33,538 nucleotides of DNA from an uncultured Fidelibacterota bacterium. GTDB lineage: Bacteria; Fidelibacterota; Marinisomatia; Marinisomatales; UBA8229. The position numbers and the translations under genes were made by a program. This document shows positions 10,001 through 20,200 of the stretch, piece by piece. Each line of letters starts with the position of its first letter. Within the stretch, counting starts at the first letter, position 1. Under the pieces are notes generated by a model, which worked only from the letters and a program-made list of their open reading frames with translations, had not been told where the DNA came from and searched no databases. The stretch is taken from positions 1 through 33,538 of the forward strand of contig CAJWIT010000014.1 in assembly GCA_913041945.1 (NCBI GenBank), read 5' to 3'.

Positions 10001-12313
10001 TCCTCAGAAGCCAGTTATGACTATCTCAGGTTTTACATTGATGGATCAGAAATGGATGCCTGGTCAGGAGAAGTGAACTGGCTGCAAGCAGCCTATCCGG
10101 TATCTCAAGGTGAACATACTTTCAGATGGAAATACGAAAAAGATTGGACTGTTTCCAATGGGAGTGATTGTGCCTGGATTGATTATATCATTTTTCCTTC
10201 CGTATCTCCCCCCCAGTATCCTGACATTTCCGTTACTCCCATGAGTCTTGAAGCAAATGTGGAATCTGGTGAAACGACAGAGGAAAATCTCACTATTGCC
10301 AATTCCGGTGAAGGTGTTTTGAACTATAGTGTGATTGTTGCAACAGACAGTAGACAGTCCGCTGATTTCATAAGCTATAAATTGGGCAAGGGAGAGGTAG
10401 ATACCCGACCCGGAGTACGGTCTGAGAAAGATTTTGGCGGTCCCGATGAATTTGGATATTACTGGATTGACAGCGATGAAGAGAGCGGACCGGATTACGA
10501 CTGGATTGAGATTAACTCCGTTGGAACCGCACTTACTGGAGATTCTATGGATGACTATTCATGGGGTTCGATTGATTTAGGATTTGACTTTAGTTTTTAT
10601 GGTAATATGTATGATATGGTCAATATTTGCAGTAATGGCTTCATTACGTTCACATCGTCGTCAACGACGTATTCCAATCAGGAAATACCAAATGCAGGTG
10701 AACCTAATACGCTATTGGCTCTTTTCTGGGATGATTTAAATCCGAATAATGGCGGTACAATCTACTATCATGGAGGATTTGATAGATTTATCGTAGAATG
10801 GGATAGTGTTCCCCATTATGGAAATGGTGGAGGTCCAGAAACCTTCCAGGTGATTATTAATGCAAATGGTACGATAATTTACCAGTATAAAACAGTAGAT
10901 ACCGGAGATGGCTGTACTGTGGGGATTGAAAATGCGACGGGCACGGATGGATTACAGGTTGTATTCAATTCATCATATCTCCACGATGAAATGGCCATCT
11001 TGTTCTATGCAGAAGATCCATGGTTAACAGTTTCACCAATGAGCGGTAGTATTGATCCTGATGGCTCTGCAAATTTAATGGTAATCTTTAATGCTGAAGA
11101 ACTTGAGGAAGGCGAATATACTGCTTCAATCATTATATCTAGTAATGATCCAGATGAATATAATATTTCTGTTCCGGTTATATTAACCGTAGGCGCTGGC
11201 ATGATTGTGGAAATGACTGTTGATCATTTTGAAGATTGGAATATGGTCGGGCTGCCGCTGGCTGTGGAAGATGCCAATGTCATGTCCGTTTTTCCTGATG
11301 CTGTGGAGAGTACAATGTATTCGTTTGGAGAAAATGGGTATGAACAGGAACAAGAGTTAGTTATGGGTGCGGGTTATTGGTTACGTTTTGATGAAGAAGG
11401 TTCGAATACAATGTCGGGTGAAATGGTATCTGAAATTACTGTGAACTTATTGGAAGATTGGAATATGATTTCTGGCTGCTCTGAGTCGAACGGTGGCTGG
11501 ATTGATCCAGATGGGCTGGTGATCCCCAATACCTTGTACAGTTTTGGAGAAAATGGGTATGAAAATGCTAATTCAATCGAGCCAGGATTGGGTTATTGGG
11601 TTCGTTCTTACGGAGAAGGCCAGATTATTATTTCATCGGATATTGGGCTAGCAAAGTCTAAACCTGTTTCTCTGGATGGATTAAAATATGCAAATACTAT
11701 TTCATTCAATGGTAATACACTGTATTTCGGTATAGAAATCCCTGATAGAGAAGCGCTCAGTTATGGACTGCCTCCTAAACCACCTGCAGGTGGTTTTGAT
11801 GTACGTTTTTCAGACAATATGAAGTGTATGAAAGAGTCCGGGACGATCGAAATCATGAATAATTCAGATCAGCTTACAATTTCTTATAATGTAAAAATTA
11901 ATGATGATAAACACATGAACTGGGTTTTGATAAATTCTGTGACACACGAAGAATTTACACTTTCCGAACAGGGAGTGTTGGAAGCATCTGGGGAAATCTC
12001 AAACTTTGAATTGAGGAAAGTTCCTGAAATACCTGAATCATTCAGCCTTTCTCAAAATTATCCAAACCCGTTTAATCCGGTTACGGAGATACAATTTGAA
12101 TTACCAAGAGATGATAAAATATCTTTGAAAGTGTATAACCTCAAAGGTGAGGAAGTCCGAAATCTTGTTTCAGGAACATATAGAGCCGGATATCACACCA
12201 TCAGATGGAATGGAACAAATCAGGACAGAGAACCTGTTGCCAGCGGTGTGTATATCTATATGCTGGAAGCAGGTACATTCCATTCGGTAAAAAAAATGCT
12301 GTTGATGAAATAG
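7058..12313 (+). CDS. Gingipain-type C25 cysteine peptidase, multidomain, T9SS substrate
   Basis: ATG 7058 is preferred over TTG 7055 because GAGGAG (7044-7049) is well spaced from it. The product has 1751 residues and a signal peptide. Residues ~30-200 resemble the C25 propeptide. The catalytic domain (~244-603) contains the His-Gly of TAHGTE (H445) and the nucleophile of GNACLTGDF (C478); the 33-residue spacing equals that of H211/C244 in RgpB. There follow two CARDB/Ig-like beta domains (~690-915), a MAM-like jelly roll (~916-1048), a beta-sandwich split by a nidogen-like domain (~1127-1305), the WNMVGLPL module (~1384-1528), the LPPKPPAGGFDVRF domain and a type-A sorting domain (~1658-1751). 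It is expected to be an extracellular or surface endopeptidase activated by propeptide cleavage; its specificity cannot be read from sequence. A second C25 gene lies at 20665. Confidence 0.92.
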   Translation: MLKSSMRMFFIFPVAFLLGESHSITLRPDNTELALLENTEEKIALKYEVSHINGFDVETEKGVFSEISIPQGHYIGSIGTPKLPARKELIEIPFGAEVSIRVTGFNVEEYALDDLGITQKLMPVQPSISKSADMDKVKFEYEETAYNRDIFSDHELASIEVLGTLRGMRIARVVLAPVRYNPTTNRIRIYNDLVVQVDLTGSNQDLTKHIKASTYSPYFDVIYQSVLNGRDQEYPDHPDLTKFPVKYLIVSDPIFETVLQPFIEWKTMKGFEVIIGYTNDIGSSVANIQNWIFGHYNDGTPDDPAPSFVLFVGDVQQVPASATGSSTNKKTDLYYCSVDGDYFPEMYYGRFSATNTSQLQAQINKTLYYEKYEFENPSYLDDVTLIAGADGYWNSAVGQPTILYGTENYYNSLYGFSQINSYLNSYSGCYDTVDEGIGVILYTAHGTETEWSSPNLSIPAVNNFNNPDMYPLAIGNACLTGDFGYSECIGETWVRKENGGAVAYIGSSPSSYWFEDFYWAVGAFPISGNNGGYVPTYEETSWGLFDGPFASEYVSTDALVFVGNLAVTEVDIQGYPSHSSPLYYWQAYNMLGDPSLVIYQTQGEVNSVNYMDVLPIGIDFFEVSAEPGSYVAISFNGTLHGTAMIGEQGIVEVPITPIYEPGMADVVITKPQFQPVMNQVLVTPLDGPYVTIDEFTVDAGGDEVVEFGETVLITVTLENVGSDPATDVEMTLSEDDEYITLMDDSEEFGTILPEGTFTQTYAYSFTVSNSVPDDHLFELAASITADEDTWESSMHMTAYAPVISAGTIQVTNDDNGNGRLDPGESADIGVTLDNDGGAVARNLSVFLSTSDPFLTINVDSGTLESLEAYSNAQVIFSVSVSEDTEIGHNVLFDLSISADNDYDTTDSFTLSVGLVLEDFEMGSFAGYPWEFGGNGPWTISTEAYEGTYSAQSGAIANNQTSEMYVSVNVTTDGEISFYYKISSEASYDYLRFYIDGSEMDAWSGEVNWLQAAYPVSQGEHTFRWKYEKDWTVSNGSDCAWIDYIIFPSVSPPQYPDISVTPMSLEANVESGETTEENLTIANSGEGVLNYSVIVATDSRQSADFISYKLGKGEVDTRPGVRSEKDFGGPDEFGYYWIDSDEESGPDYDWIEINSVGTALTGDSMDDYSWGSIDLGFDFSFYGNMYDMVNICSNGFITFTSSSTTYSNQEIPNAGEPNTLLALFWDDLNPNNGGTIYYHGGFDRFIVEWDSVPHYGNGGGPETFQVIINANGTIIYQYKTVDTGDGCTVGIENATGTDGLQVVFNSSYLHDEMAILFYAEDPWLTVSPMSGSIDPDGSANLMVIFNAEELEEGEYTASIIISSNDPDEYNISVPVILTVGAGMIVEMTVDHFEDWNMVGLPLAVEDANVMSVFPDAVESTMYSFGENGYEQEQELVMGAGYWLRFDEEGSNTMSGEMVSEITVNLLEDWNMISGCSESNGGWIDPDGLVIPNTLYSFGENGYENANSIEPGLGYWVRSYGEGQIIISSDIGLAKSKPVSLDGLKYANTISFNGNTLYFGIEIPDREALSYGLPPKPPAGGFDVRFSDNMKCMKESGTIEIMNNSDQLTISYNVKINDDKHMNWVLINSVTHEEFTLSEQGVLEASGEISNFELRKVPEIPESFSLSQNYPNPFNPVTEIQFELPRDDKISLKVYNLKGEEVRNLVSGTYRAGYHTIRWNGTNQDREPVASGVYIYMLEAGTFHSVKKMLLMK

Positions 12314-12384
12314 GCTCATAATGCCAAATGGAAAATATTTTAGAACGAAAGAAGAAAAATATCTTCGAATAATAATGTAAACCT

Positions 12385-12417
12385 AGAGGAGCCGATGTAC
12401 TCCTCTTTTAATTTTGA
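12385..12417 (+). terminator. Rho-independent terminator
   Basis: AGAGGAG (12385-12391) pairs perfectly with CTCCTCT (12400-12406) around an 8-base loop, followed by a T-rich run (TTTTAATTTT). It ends 15 bp before the carboxypeptidase ATG, so it may also serve as a leader attenuator for that gene. Confidence 0.65.
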
Positions 12418-12431
12418 TATGAAAAAATAAG

Positions 12432-15400
12432 ATGAAATTGATCCTGAACAGAATATTGATAGCTGGATTAGGAATGATTTTGTCAGGTCTTGTTGCCGAA
12501 GAAAGAATGGTAGTCAGATTTGTTGGTCCGGATAAAACCGTATTAACTGAATTTAACGAAACTGATTACGATATTGCTGCCTTCAAACCTGGGGAATTTC
12601 TGGATTTAGTGGTTTCAAAATCTCAATATGAGGAATTATTAACACGAGGCTTCCGTATTACTGTTACACAAACTGAAGAACAGTTAAAGGAAAATCTCGG
12701 GGAGGTACGAGATTTATATGGATACCGGAATTATGATGAACTTCTGGAGGACCTCCAGGAAATAGAATCACAATATCCAGATATATGTAAACTCTATGAT
12801 ATCGGGAATACCCGTGGCAAAGAGTATTCCATGGCTGGTAATTCATACTATAATGATTATAACCATGAAATCTGGGCAATGAAAGTTTCAGATAATGTGG
12901 AAGAGGAGGAGGATGAACCCTCAGTGTTTTATATGGCGGAACATCATGCTCGGGAGCCAATTAGCCTTGAGGTGAATATGTATGTTTTGAATCACATAAT
13001 CTCTAATTATGGAAGTGATCCAACAATTACTGATGAGGTTAATAATAAACAAATCTGGTTTATGCCGTTGGTGAATCCAAATGGTCATAAGATTGTCACT
13101 GATGAAGTTGATCTGTGGTGGAGAAAAAACATCAGGGACAACAATGAAAATGGATCAATAAATTTTGGCGGCGGGGATGGAGTGGATCCGAACAGGAATT
13201 ATGCCTGGAATTGGGGAGGGGAGGGTTCATCAGGTGATACGTACAGCGAAACTTACCGTGGGCCTTCAGCATTTTCAGAACCTGAAATTCAGGCCATGAG
13301 AGATATGTTAGGAAGTCATCATTTTGTTACTGGAATCACCTACCACAGTTATAGTGAGTTAGTGCTGTTCCCCTTTGGATACGCTAACAATATCCAGGCA
13401 CCCGATCATGATGCACTTGAAGAATTAGCTAATGAAATGGCATTTACAATACCAGGACAGAGTGGAGGATATTATGATCCAATGCCATCCTACGAACTTT
13501 ATCCTGCCAGCGGTACCACTGATGATTATGCATACGGCGAATATGGCGTCTTTTCATTTACAATTGAATTGGGAACGGAATTTATTCCGCCTGCCAGCCA
13601 GATTGAGGGAATTTGTGAAGACAATCTTGAAGCTGCCCTCATACTGTTAACCCGTGTTAATAGAAAGGCATTGACGGGGCATATTACGGATGCTGAAAGC
13701 GGTGATCCTGTAGTTGCCGAAATTTATATCGATGGTATTGACAATACAGGCGAATTCAGAAAACCTTATGAAAGTGATCTTTTCTTCGGAAGATATTACC
13801 GTCTTCTTCAAATGGGATCATATGGTGTGACTTTTTCGGCATTAGGCTATGAAACACAAACAATAAATAATGTGAGCATATCACCGTTACAACAAACGGT
13901 TTTAGATGTAGAGCTTGAACCGATTCTCATGGTTCCTGTTACTGGCCAGGTTACTGACGGATACACCGGAGCTCCCATTGCACAGGCGCAGTTAACTTTG
14001 AGCAGTGATCCAGATAACCTGGTTTATTCTGATAATAGTGGTTATTTTTCTTTTCCAGCTGTTTATGAAGGCACGTATATAGTTCATGCTGAAGCGGGAA
14101 ATTATTCTACAGCTGATATACCAGTTACCATTACAGTCGATGATTATTTTATTGAAATGGAGATGTATACGTTCTATACAGAGTCGTTTGAATCGAACGA
14201 ATTTTCCGATGAATGGAATTCTAATGGCAATGCACAATGGTATTTCGATACGGAATCTGTTTATGATGGTATGTATTCTGTCCGGTCGGGTGAAATCAGT
14301 CATGATCAATCGTCAATCTTGAATTTGAATTTAAATGTAACCGGATATGGTCAGATTGGATTCCACTACCGGGTTGCATCTGAGTACAGTACTTCCGGCA
14401 ATTATTTTTATGATGGTTTGGTTTTTTCTTTTGACGGAACAGAAATGGGGCAATACCAGCCTACAGAGGATGGCGGCACACCATGGACTTATGCTTCATT
14501 TTCAGTATCTCCGGGTGAGCATGTTTTTACCTGGAGTTATGTAAAAGACGGAGGGGATGGTTCTACGTACATGGAGGAAGATTGCGCTTGGATCGATGTT
14601 GTGGAATTTCCACCAACTGGAGATTCAGAGCCACCTGTAGATAACGTGGAGTTTATTGTTTATTCAGACTGGAACATGGTTGGACTTCCCTTGAACGTAG
14701 AAGATTCAAATTATGAGAATTTATTTCCAAATTCAGTGACCAATACTCTCTTTTCATTTAATGGTCAGTATATTCAGGAAGAAAACCTTGCTCCCGGAAT
14801 TGGTTACTGGATACGAATCACTGATGAAGGAAACGTCTCAATATCTGGACAAGCAATCAATGAGTTATCGATTTCTCTTATGGAAGGGTGGAACCTGATT
14901 TCAGGAATTACCACACCCGTAAATGTTCAAAATATAATTGATCTTGATGGACTGATCATCCCTGGAACAGTCTATGGCTTTGAAGATGGATACACTGAAA
15001 CAGAGACCATGGATCCCGGCTATGGCTATTGGCTGAGAAGTTCCGGGGAGGGTGAGATAACCTTATCTGCTTCAGCTACGGCAAGTAGAATTAGATTATT
15101 AGAACCGTCTGAACACTTGAACGCATTAGTATTCAATAACACCACCTTGTATTTTGGTGAAGGTATTCCTGAAGAAGATAAATTGAAATACAGTTTGCCA
15201 CCAAAACCACCAACTGGTGCAAGAGACATCCGTTTTTCCGGTAACGCAAAACTCTGCACAACTGATGACTGTGTAATTGAAGTGATGAATAATGGCAGTC
15301 CACTTACGTTTAACTGCAATATAAAAGATGGCAAATATTGGGAGTTAGTCCCTGTCATTGCGAACGGAACGGAGTGGAGTGCGGCAATCTACTTAACCGG

Positions 15401-15737
15401 CCAAAACCAAATCACTTTGTCTCCAGAAGTTGAACAGTGGATATTGAGAAAGTCTGCACAAACCGTTCCAGAAACATTTGCTTTACACCCCGTTTATCCG
15501 AATCCCTTTAATCCGACCACCACGTTACGATTTACCGTAGGAATAACCCATGCGTCATCCCTACTGCAGGTTTTTGATATAACCGGGCGGTTGGTGGAAA
15601 CCCTTATAGATGAACACCTGAAACCGGGAACCCATTCTGTTCAATGGAATGCTTCCAGGTTTTCCAGCGGGGTGTATTTTGCTCATCTAGAGTCAGAATC
15701 TTTTTCCCAATCACAAAAGATCATTTTATTGAAATAG
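12432..15737 (+). CDS. M14 zinc carboxypeptidase, multidomain, T9SS substrate
   Basis: This 1101-residue protein has a signal peptide (MKLILNRILIAGLGMILSGLVAEE). A prosegment is followed by an M14 domain (~95-410) with the zinc ligands H172 and E175 (HHARE), H305 (TYHSYS), the substrate-binding Arg in DPNRNYAW (R255) and the catalytic E379 (TIELG). The set is complete, so activity is expected: removal of C-terminal residues from peptides outside the cell. Two carboxypeptidase regulatory-like beta domains follow (~414-495 and 502-575). A MAM-like domain (~582-735, long-loop type shared with the S8 protease), the WNMVGLPL module (~740-880), the LPPKPPTGARDIRF domain and a sorting domain (~1012-1101, NPFNPTTTL ... 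KIILLK) complete it. It lies between a C25 endopeptidase and a subtilisin, whose products would provide its peptide substrates. Confidence 0.93.
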   Translation: MKLILNRILIAGLGMILSGLVAEERMVVRFVGPDKTVLTEFNETDYDIAAFKPGEFLDLVVSKSQYEELLTRGFRITVTQTEEQLKENLGEVRDLYGYRNYDELLEDLQEIESQYPDICKLYDIGNTRGKEYSMAGNSYYNDYNHEIWAMKVSDNVEEEEDEPSVFYMAEHHAREPISLEVNMYVLNHIISNYGSDPTITDEVNNKQIWFMPLVNPNGHKIVTDEVDLWWRKNIRDNNENGSINFGGGDGVDPNRNYAWNWGGEGSSGDTYSETYRGPSAFSEPEIQAMRDMLGSHHFVTGITYHSYSELVLFPFGYANNIQAPDHDALEELANEMAFTIPGQSGGYYDPMPSYELYPASGTTDDYAYGEYGVFSFTIELGTEFIPPASQIEGICEDNLEAALILLTRVNRKALTGHITDAESGDPVVAEIYIDGIDNTGEFRKPYESDLFFGRYYRLLQMGSYGVTFSALGYETQTINNVSISPLQQTVLDVELEPILMVPVTGQVTDGYTGAPIAQAQLTLSSDPDNLVYSDNSGYFSFPAVYEGTYIVHAEAGNYSTADIPVTITVDDYFIEMEMYTFYTESFESNEFSDEWNSNGNAQWYFDTESVYDGMYSVRSGEISHDQSSILNLNLNVTGYGQIGFHYRVASEYSTSGNYFYDGLVFSFDGTEMGQYQPTEDGGTPWTYASFSVSPGEHVFTWSYVKDGGDGSTYMEEDCAWIDVVEFPPTGDSEPPVDNVEFIVYSDWNMVGLPLNVEDSNYENLFPNSVTNTLFSFNGQYIQEENLAPGIGYWIRITDEGNVSISGQAINELSISLMEGWNLISGITTPVNVQNIIDLDGLIIPGTVYGFEDGYTETETMDPGYGYWLRSSGEGEITLSASATASRIRLLEPSEHLNALVFNNTTLYFGEGIPEEDKLKYSLPPKPPTGARDIRFSGNAKLCTTDDCVIEVMNNGSPLTFNCNIKDGKYWELVPVIANGTEWSAAIYLTGQNQITLSPEVEQWILRKSAQTVPETFALHPVYPNPFNPTTTLRFTVGITHASSLLQVFDITGRLVETLIDEHLKPGTHSVQWNASRFSSGVYFAHLESESFSQSQKIILLK

Positions 15738-15752
15738 GATAGACATAAAATT

Positions 15753-16844
15753 TTGCGAAATATCTTTCAGATCAAAAAAGGCTCAATTGGTAGATTCTCT
15801 TTTATACTTTTATTATTAGTATATTTCTCACCGCTGTATTCCCTCACAGGTTATCTTCGTGAAGCGGAGGCATCGTGGTGTATGGATCTCTGCTCACATT
15901 ATTACTTGGAAAACGAATCTGGAGATTTTATAACTTGGGTTACTCAATTGGATAACCTGGAAATTCTGGACCTCTATATTCACAGGTTTGTGGAAATTGA
16001 AGGTGAGGAATTTGAGTGTGTGGAATGCACTGCAATAAATGTATCGTCTATTTCCATATCTGATGAGTGTGAATTCCCGGTAGAATGTTTCGCTGATCCC
16101 TGTGAAGTAGGGGAGTGCCCTGCCTACCCGGAAGCGGAATGTGTAGCAAATTACTGCGATGGGTGCTGGGCTGATTTTTATATCAATGGTGAATTACTGG
16201 ATTGTTCTTCAAATCTTGAGTGTATTGACCTTACGGGGATTGATTTCGGTAATTGTGATATGGCTTTGGGAATTGGCTGGAGTGAGGAAGAATGTCAATA
16301 TCTTTCCGGATGCGACTGGGTTGTGAATGGTGTGGATTATTCCGATGCATTCTTTACTACCATGGAGGAGTGCTATGCTGTCTGTTCTGCAACACCACCG
16401 CAAGAAAGTATCTCTATTGACTATCTTTCAGACTGGAATCTCGTGGGCCTGCCTCTTGAAGTGGAAGATGCATCATATAGCACCTTATTTCCTGAGTCAA
16501 TCGAAGGGACGCTTTATTTTTTTGATAATGGCTATATGGCTCAATCATATCTTTTTCATGGTGAAGGATACTGGTTACGGTTTCCCGATCCTGGAATTAG
16601 TATCATTACCGGTTTTCCAATCAGTGAACTTACAATTAGCCTGAATGAAGGATGGAATCTGATCTCTGGTATTTCAGAATCGATTGCTATTGGAGATATT
16701 TCTGACCCATCCACTATAATAGTGGGTGGCACTATCTATGGATTTGGGAATGATGGTTATTCTCAGGTAGATACATTGGAACCCGGGGGAGGATATTGGG
16801 TACGTGCAAACAACCCAGGAAATATAATTTTAACGAGTAACTGA
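15753..16844 (+). CDS. Secreted Cys-rich protein with WNMVGLPL module, 3' end decayed
   Basis: The start is a TTG 15 bp after the carboxypeptidase stop; no in-frame ATG lies between them, and a hydrophobic signal segment (RFSFILLLLVYFSPLYS) follows, so the TTG start with possible translational coupling is the best choice. The mature part is Cys-rich. It has a beta region (CMDLCSHYYLE ... FVEIEGEEFECVEC), a knot-like stretch (DPCEVGECPAYPEAECVANY, then CDGCWADFYINGELLDC) and a third Cys cluster (EECQYLSGCDWVV). No enzyme signature is visible. The module (~220-363) ends the protein at TGA 16844. The next 300 bp hold remnants of the domain and sorting signal that follow the module in sister genes, so the protein has probably lost its T9SS signal. 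It may be a decaying gene or a functional shortened form. Confidence 0.7.
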   Translation: MRNIFQIKKGSIGRFSFILLLLVYFSPLYSLTGYLREAEASWCMDLCSHYYLENESGDFITWVTQLDNLEILDLYIHRFVEIEGEEFECVECTAINVSSISISDECEFPVECFADPCEVGECPAYPEAECVANYCDGCWADFYINGELLDCSSNLECIDLTGIDFGNCDMALGIGWSEEECQYLSGCDWVVNGVDYSDAFFTTMEECYAVCSATPPQESISIDYLSDWNLVGLPLEVEDASYSTLFPESIEGTLYFFDNGYMAQSYLFHGEGYWLRFPDPGISIITGFPISELTISLNEGWNLISGISESIAIGDISDPSTIIVGGTIYGFGNDGYSQVDTLEPGGGYWVRANNPGNIILTSN

Positions 16845-17150
16845 GACCCGGTTTTCAGTCGACAGGAAATACTGTGGAGATTATGGAGAAATTCAGGTTA
16901 TGAGTAACAGGGATAGGTTAGACGTTTCATATACAATTTAAGATGATGATATCTGATGGTTGAGATCTTGTTCTTCTGAAAGAGACATTAGTGACCATTT
17001 CAGTTTTCAGCATTGCAGGGCAGAAGGTAAAAACATTACTTTCTGAAGATACCAAAGCAGGAGAACATAACGTTATCTGGGATGGAACCAACTAAATGGG
17101 TGAGAATGTTTCGTCAGGTATTTATTTAGTATTGATACAGATAATTTGAT
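16845..17150 (+). pseudogene. Decayed post-module domain and T9SS sorting domain
   Basis: Two frames hold recognisable fragments. At 16873-16938 the translation CGDYGEIQVMSNRDRLDVSY matches the GGEIEVMNNSDQLTISYNV segment of sister proteins. At 16991-17140 it reads VTISVFSIAGQKV ... AGEHNVIWDGTN, a TAA stop (17093-17095), then MGENVSSGIYLVLIQ, which is the second half of a sorting domain. The NPFNP part and the end are missing. Frameshifts, a deletion and stops separate the fragments from the upstream gene. They explain most of the 410-bp gap before the subtilisin gene. Confidence 0.8.
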
Positions 17151-17183
17151 CTCGATGCAATAAATGTTATTATTAAGAAAATT

Positions 17184-17217
17184 TTGTTTAAATTGGGAAA
17201 GTTTATTCTTTAAACAA
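17184..17217. repeat. AT-rich inverted repeat upstream of the subtilisin gene
   Basis: TTGTTTAAA (17184-17192) is repeated inverted as TTTAAACAA (17209-17217) across a 16-base spacer, 38 bp before the S8 protease ATG. It could be an operator or leader hairpin. In AT-rich DNA it may be fortuitous. Confidence 0.3.
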
Positions 17218-17254
17218 TAACAAACGAAGAGAGAAAGAGGAAAAGAATAATACT

Positions 17255-20200
17255 ATGAACAGAGTGAGTTGTTTGCTTTTGATTGCCATTCGTTTTTTGC
17301 TGGCGAACGACATTCAAAATGTACAGACACCGATTACCCCTCAATTATCTGAGGAATTATCCCGGACAAATTCGGAGTCTTTTATCAGGATTAATATTGT
17401 GATGAAAGAACAAATTGATTCAGATATTTTGTATTCGAATGTGCAGGGTTTGTCAAAAGCAAATCGGCGTCAATTTGTTATAAACGAACTTAAATATTTT
17501 GCTCAAAATACTCAGGGTGATATATTAAATCAGCTTTCCACCCTAGAAAATACAGGGCAGGTCAAAGATGTAACTTCCTTATGGATTACTAATGTAATTA
17601 ATTGTTACGCCACTCCTGAGGCAATTAAAACACTTTCAAGTAGATCCGATGTTCATCGTATTGACCATGATGAAAAAAGGAAAATGTTAATAGATACTCC
17701 GCAGGATATGGCAGCCATTTCAAATTCCGATAGAGACCGTGAAATAACCTGGAATGTAACAATTGTAAACGCAGACGATGTCTGGGCGTTGGGATATACC
17801 GGTGATGGGGCGTTGGTTGCAGTGATTGACACGGGTGTGAACTACGATCATGTGGATTTACAGGATCACATGTGGGGTGGACTTTTTTATCCAAATCATG
17901 GGTATGATTTCGCTAATAATGATAACAATCCCATGGATGATCATGGTCATGGAACACATTGTGCGGGAACGGTTGCCGGAGATGGAACAGCAGGGTCTCA
18001 AACCGGAATGGCTCCTGATGCGAAAATTATGGCTTTAAAGGTACTGGATTCAGGAGGGAGTGGAGCAGAGTCCGATTGTTGGGAAGCTATTCAATTCTGT
18101 GTCGATATGAATGTTGATGTTATGAGTTTCTCTTTAGGATGGCTGCATGCTTGGGGGCCGGATCGGTCCAGTTGGAGGGATGCAATGAATAATGCCTTGT
18201 TTGCTGGTGTCATAGCTTCAATTGCAGCAGGGAATGAAGGTGGAGACCAAGGTTCATATCCAATTCCAGATAACGTCCGTACTCCAGGAGATATCCCACC
18301 GCCATGGCTCCATCCTGATCAAACTCTGACAGGGGGGATTTCTGCCGTAGTGTGTGTTGGCGCAACCAATAGCAGCGATAATATTGCTTCTTTTTCCAGT
18401 CGCGGTCCTGTCACATGGGAAAGCATCAGTCCATTTAACGATTATGCTTATAGTCCCGGCATGGGATTGATTCGTCCAGATATTTCTGCTCCAGGGGAAA
18501 ATATAAAATCACTTGCCCATTACAGCAACACAGGATATGAAAGTGGATGGTCGGGAACCTCCATGGCTACTCCCTGTGTAGCTGGTGTTATTGCTTTGAT
18601 GCTTTCCAAGGATAATTCGTTGACTCCCGAACAAATAAATCAGACTCTGGAGGAGACTGCTCTGGATTTAGGGAGTAATGGAAAAGATAATACTTATGGC
18701 TCTGGAAGAGTTGATGCCCTGGAAGCTGTAAATGCAATATTTACAGAACCAATACCGCCTTATCCTCCCTACAATCCTAACCCAGCTGATGGTCAGGGAT
18801 TTGTCAATGTAGGATCGAATCTTTCCTGGTCAAATGGAGGTGGGGCTACATCATATTTGGTATTTATAGGTACGGATAATCCCCCAACCAATATTGTGAA
18901 TGGTGATTTATCAAGTTCAAGTTCCTATATGTTGAGTGGTTTAGACTTTTCCACCCATTATTTTTGGAATATAATTGCCATGAATGATTATGGAGAAACA
19001 GTGGGACCCGTATGGGATTTCACCACTGTAGGTCCACCGGATGAAGACTTTGAATCCGGAGATTTCAGTCAGAATGATTGGGCATTCGGTGGGAATGCTG
19101 ATTGGATTATTGACAGCAGTAATCCTTATAACGGTACCTACTCCGCCCAATCTGGTGATATTGATCATAGTGAAACTTCTCAGTTGATTATTACTTTAGA
19201 TGTTATATACGATGGAAATATTGATTTCAATTATAGAGTGGCATCTGAATACAGCCCAACCGGTACCAATTTTTATGATGGATTAGTATTTTACATTGAT
19301 GATCAGCAAATGGGGCAATATCAGCCTACAACAGATGGTGGGACACCCTGGGTTTTTGCCAGTTTTCCAGTGACTGTTGGGCCCCATACATTTAAGTGGT
19401 CTTTTGAAAAGGATGAGGGTCCTGGGTCAACTGATATGGAAGAGGATTGTACCTGGCTGGACGATATTACCTTTCCTCCAACAGAAGAACCATCCAGCGA
19501 TATTACTGTAGAATATTTGTCTGATTGGAATATTGTAGGTTTACCAATGGAAGTGAGTGATGCAGGTTTTGAATCACTTTTTCCCGATGCTATTGAAAAT
19601 ACGTTATTTTCCTTTGGAGTGAATGGATATATTCCAGAAACAGAATTAACCATGGGAACAGGATACTGGTTGAGATTTTCAAATGAAAATATGACCACCA
19701 TCAGTGGCTCCTACGTTGAGAATTTAACAATCTCATTACAGGAAAACTGGAATTTAATTTCTGGTATCTCTGCAGATTTTGCCTTGGATAATATTCTTGA
19801 CCCGGATAATTTGATCATTCCCCTTACATCGTTTGGTTTTGGTGGAAATGGGTATTTCGCTGTTGAAACATTGGAACCAGGACATGGCTATTGGGTTCGA
19901 TCCTATGGTGCAGGTGAAATTACCATTTCAAGTTTAGCAAGAGAGAAATCACGGCAAATAATTGAGAATCGTGTCAGTGAAGCTAATGTTATCGCATTTA
20001 ATGGATTTCCCCTCTATTTCGGGGTAGATATCCCTGAGAGTGAAATATTGAGTTATAGTTTGCCTCCCAAGCCGCCGGCAGGAGTGTTTGACGTTCGATT
20101 TACTGGTGGGTGGAGAGTTGTTGAAAATGAAGGACGAATTGAATACTTCAATCCCCAAAGCGATTTAAGTGTTCACTATCAAGTGAATGACAATGAACGT

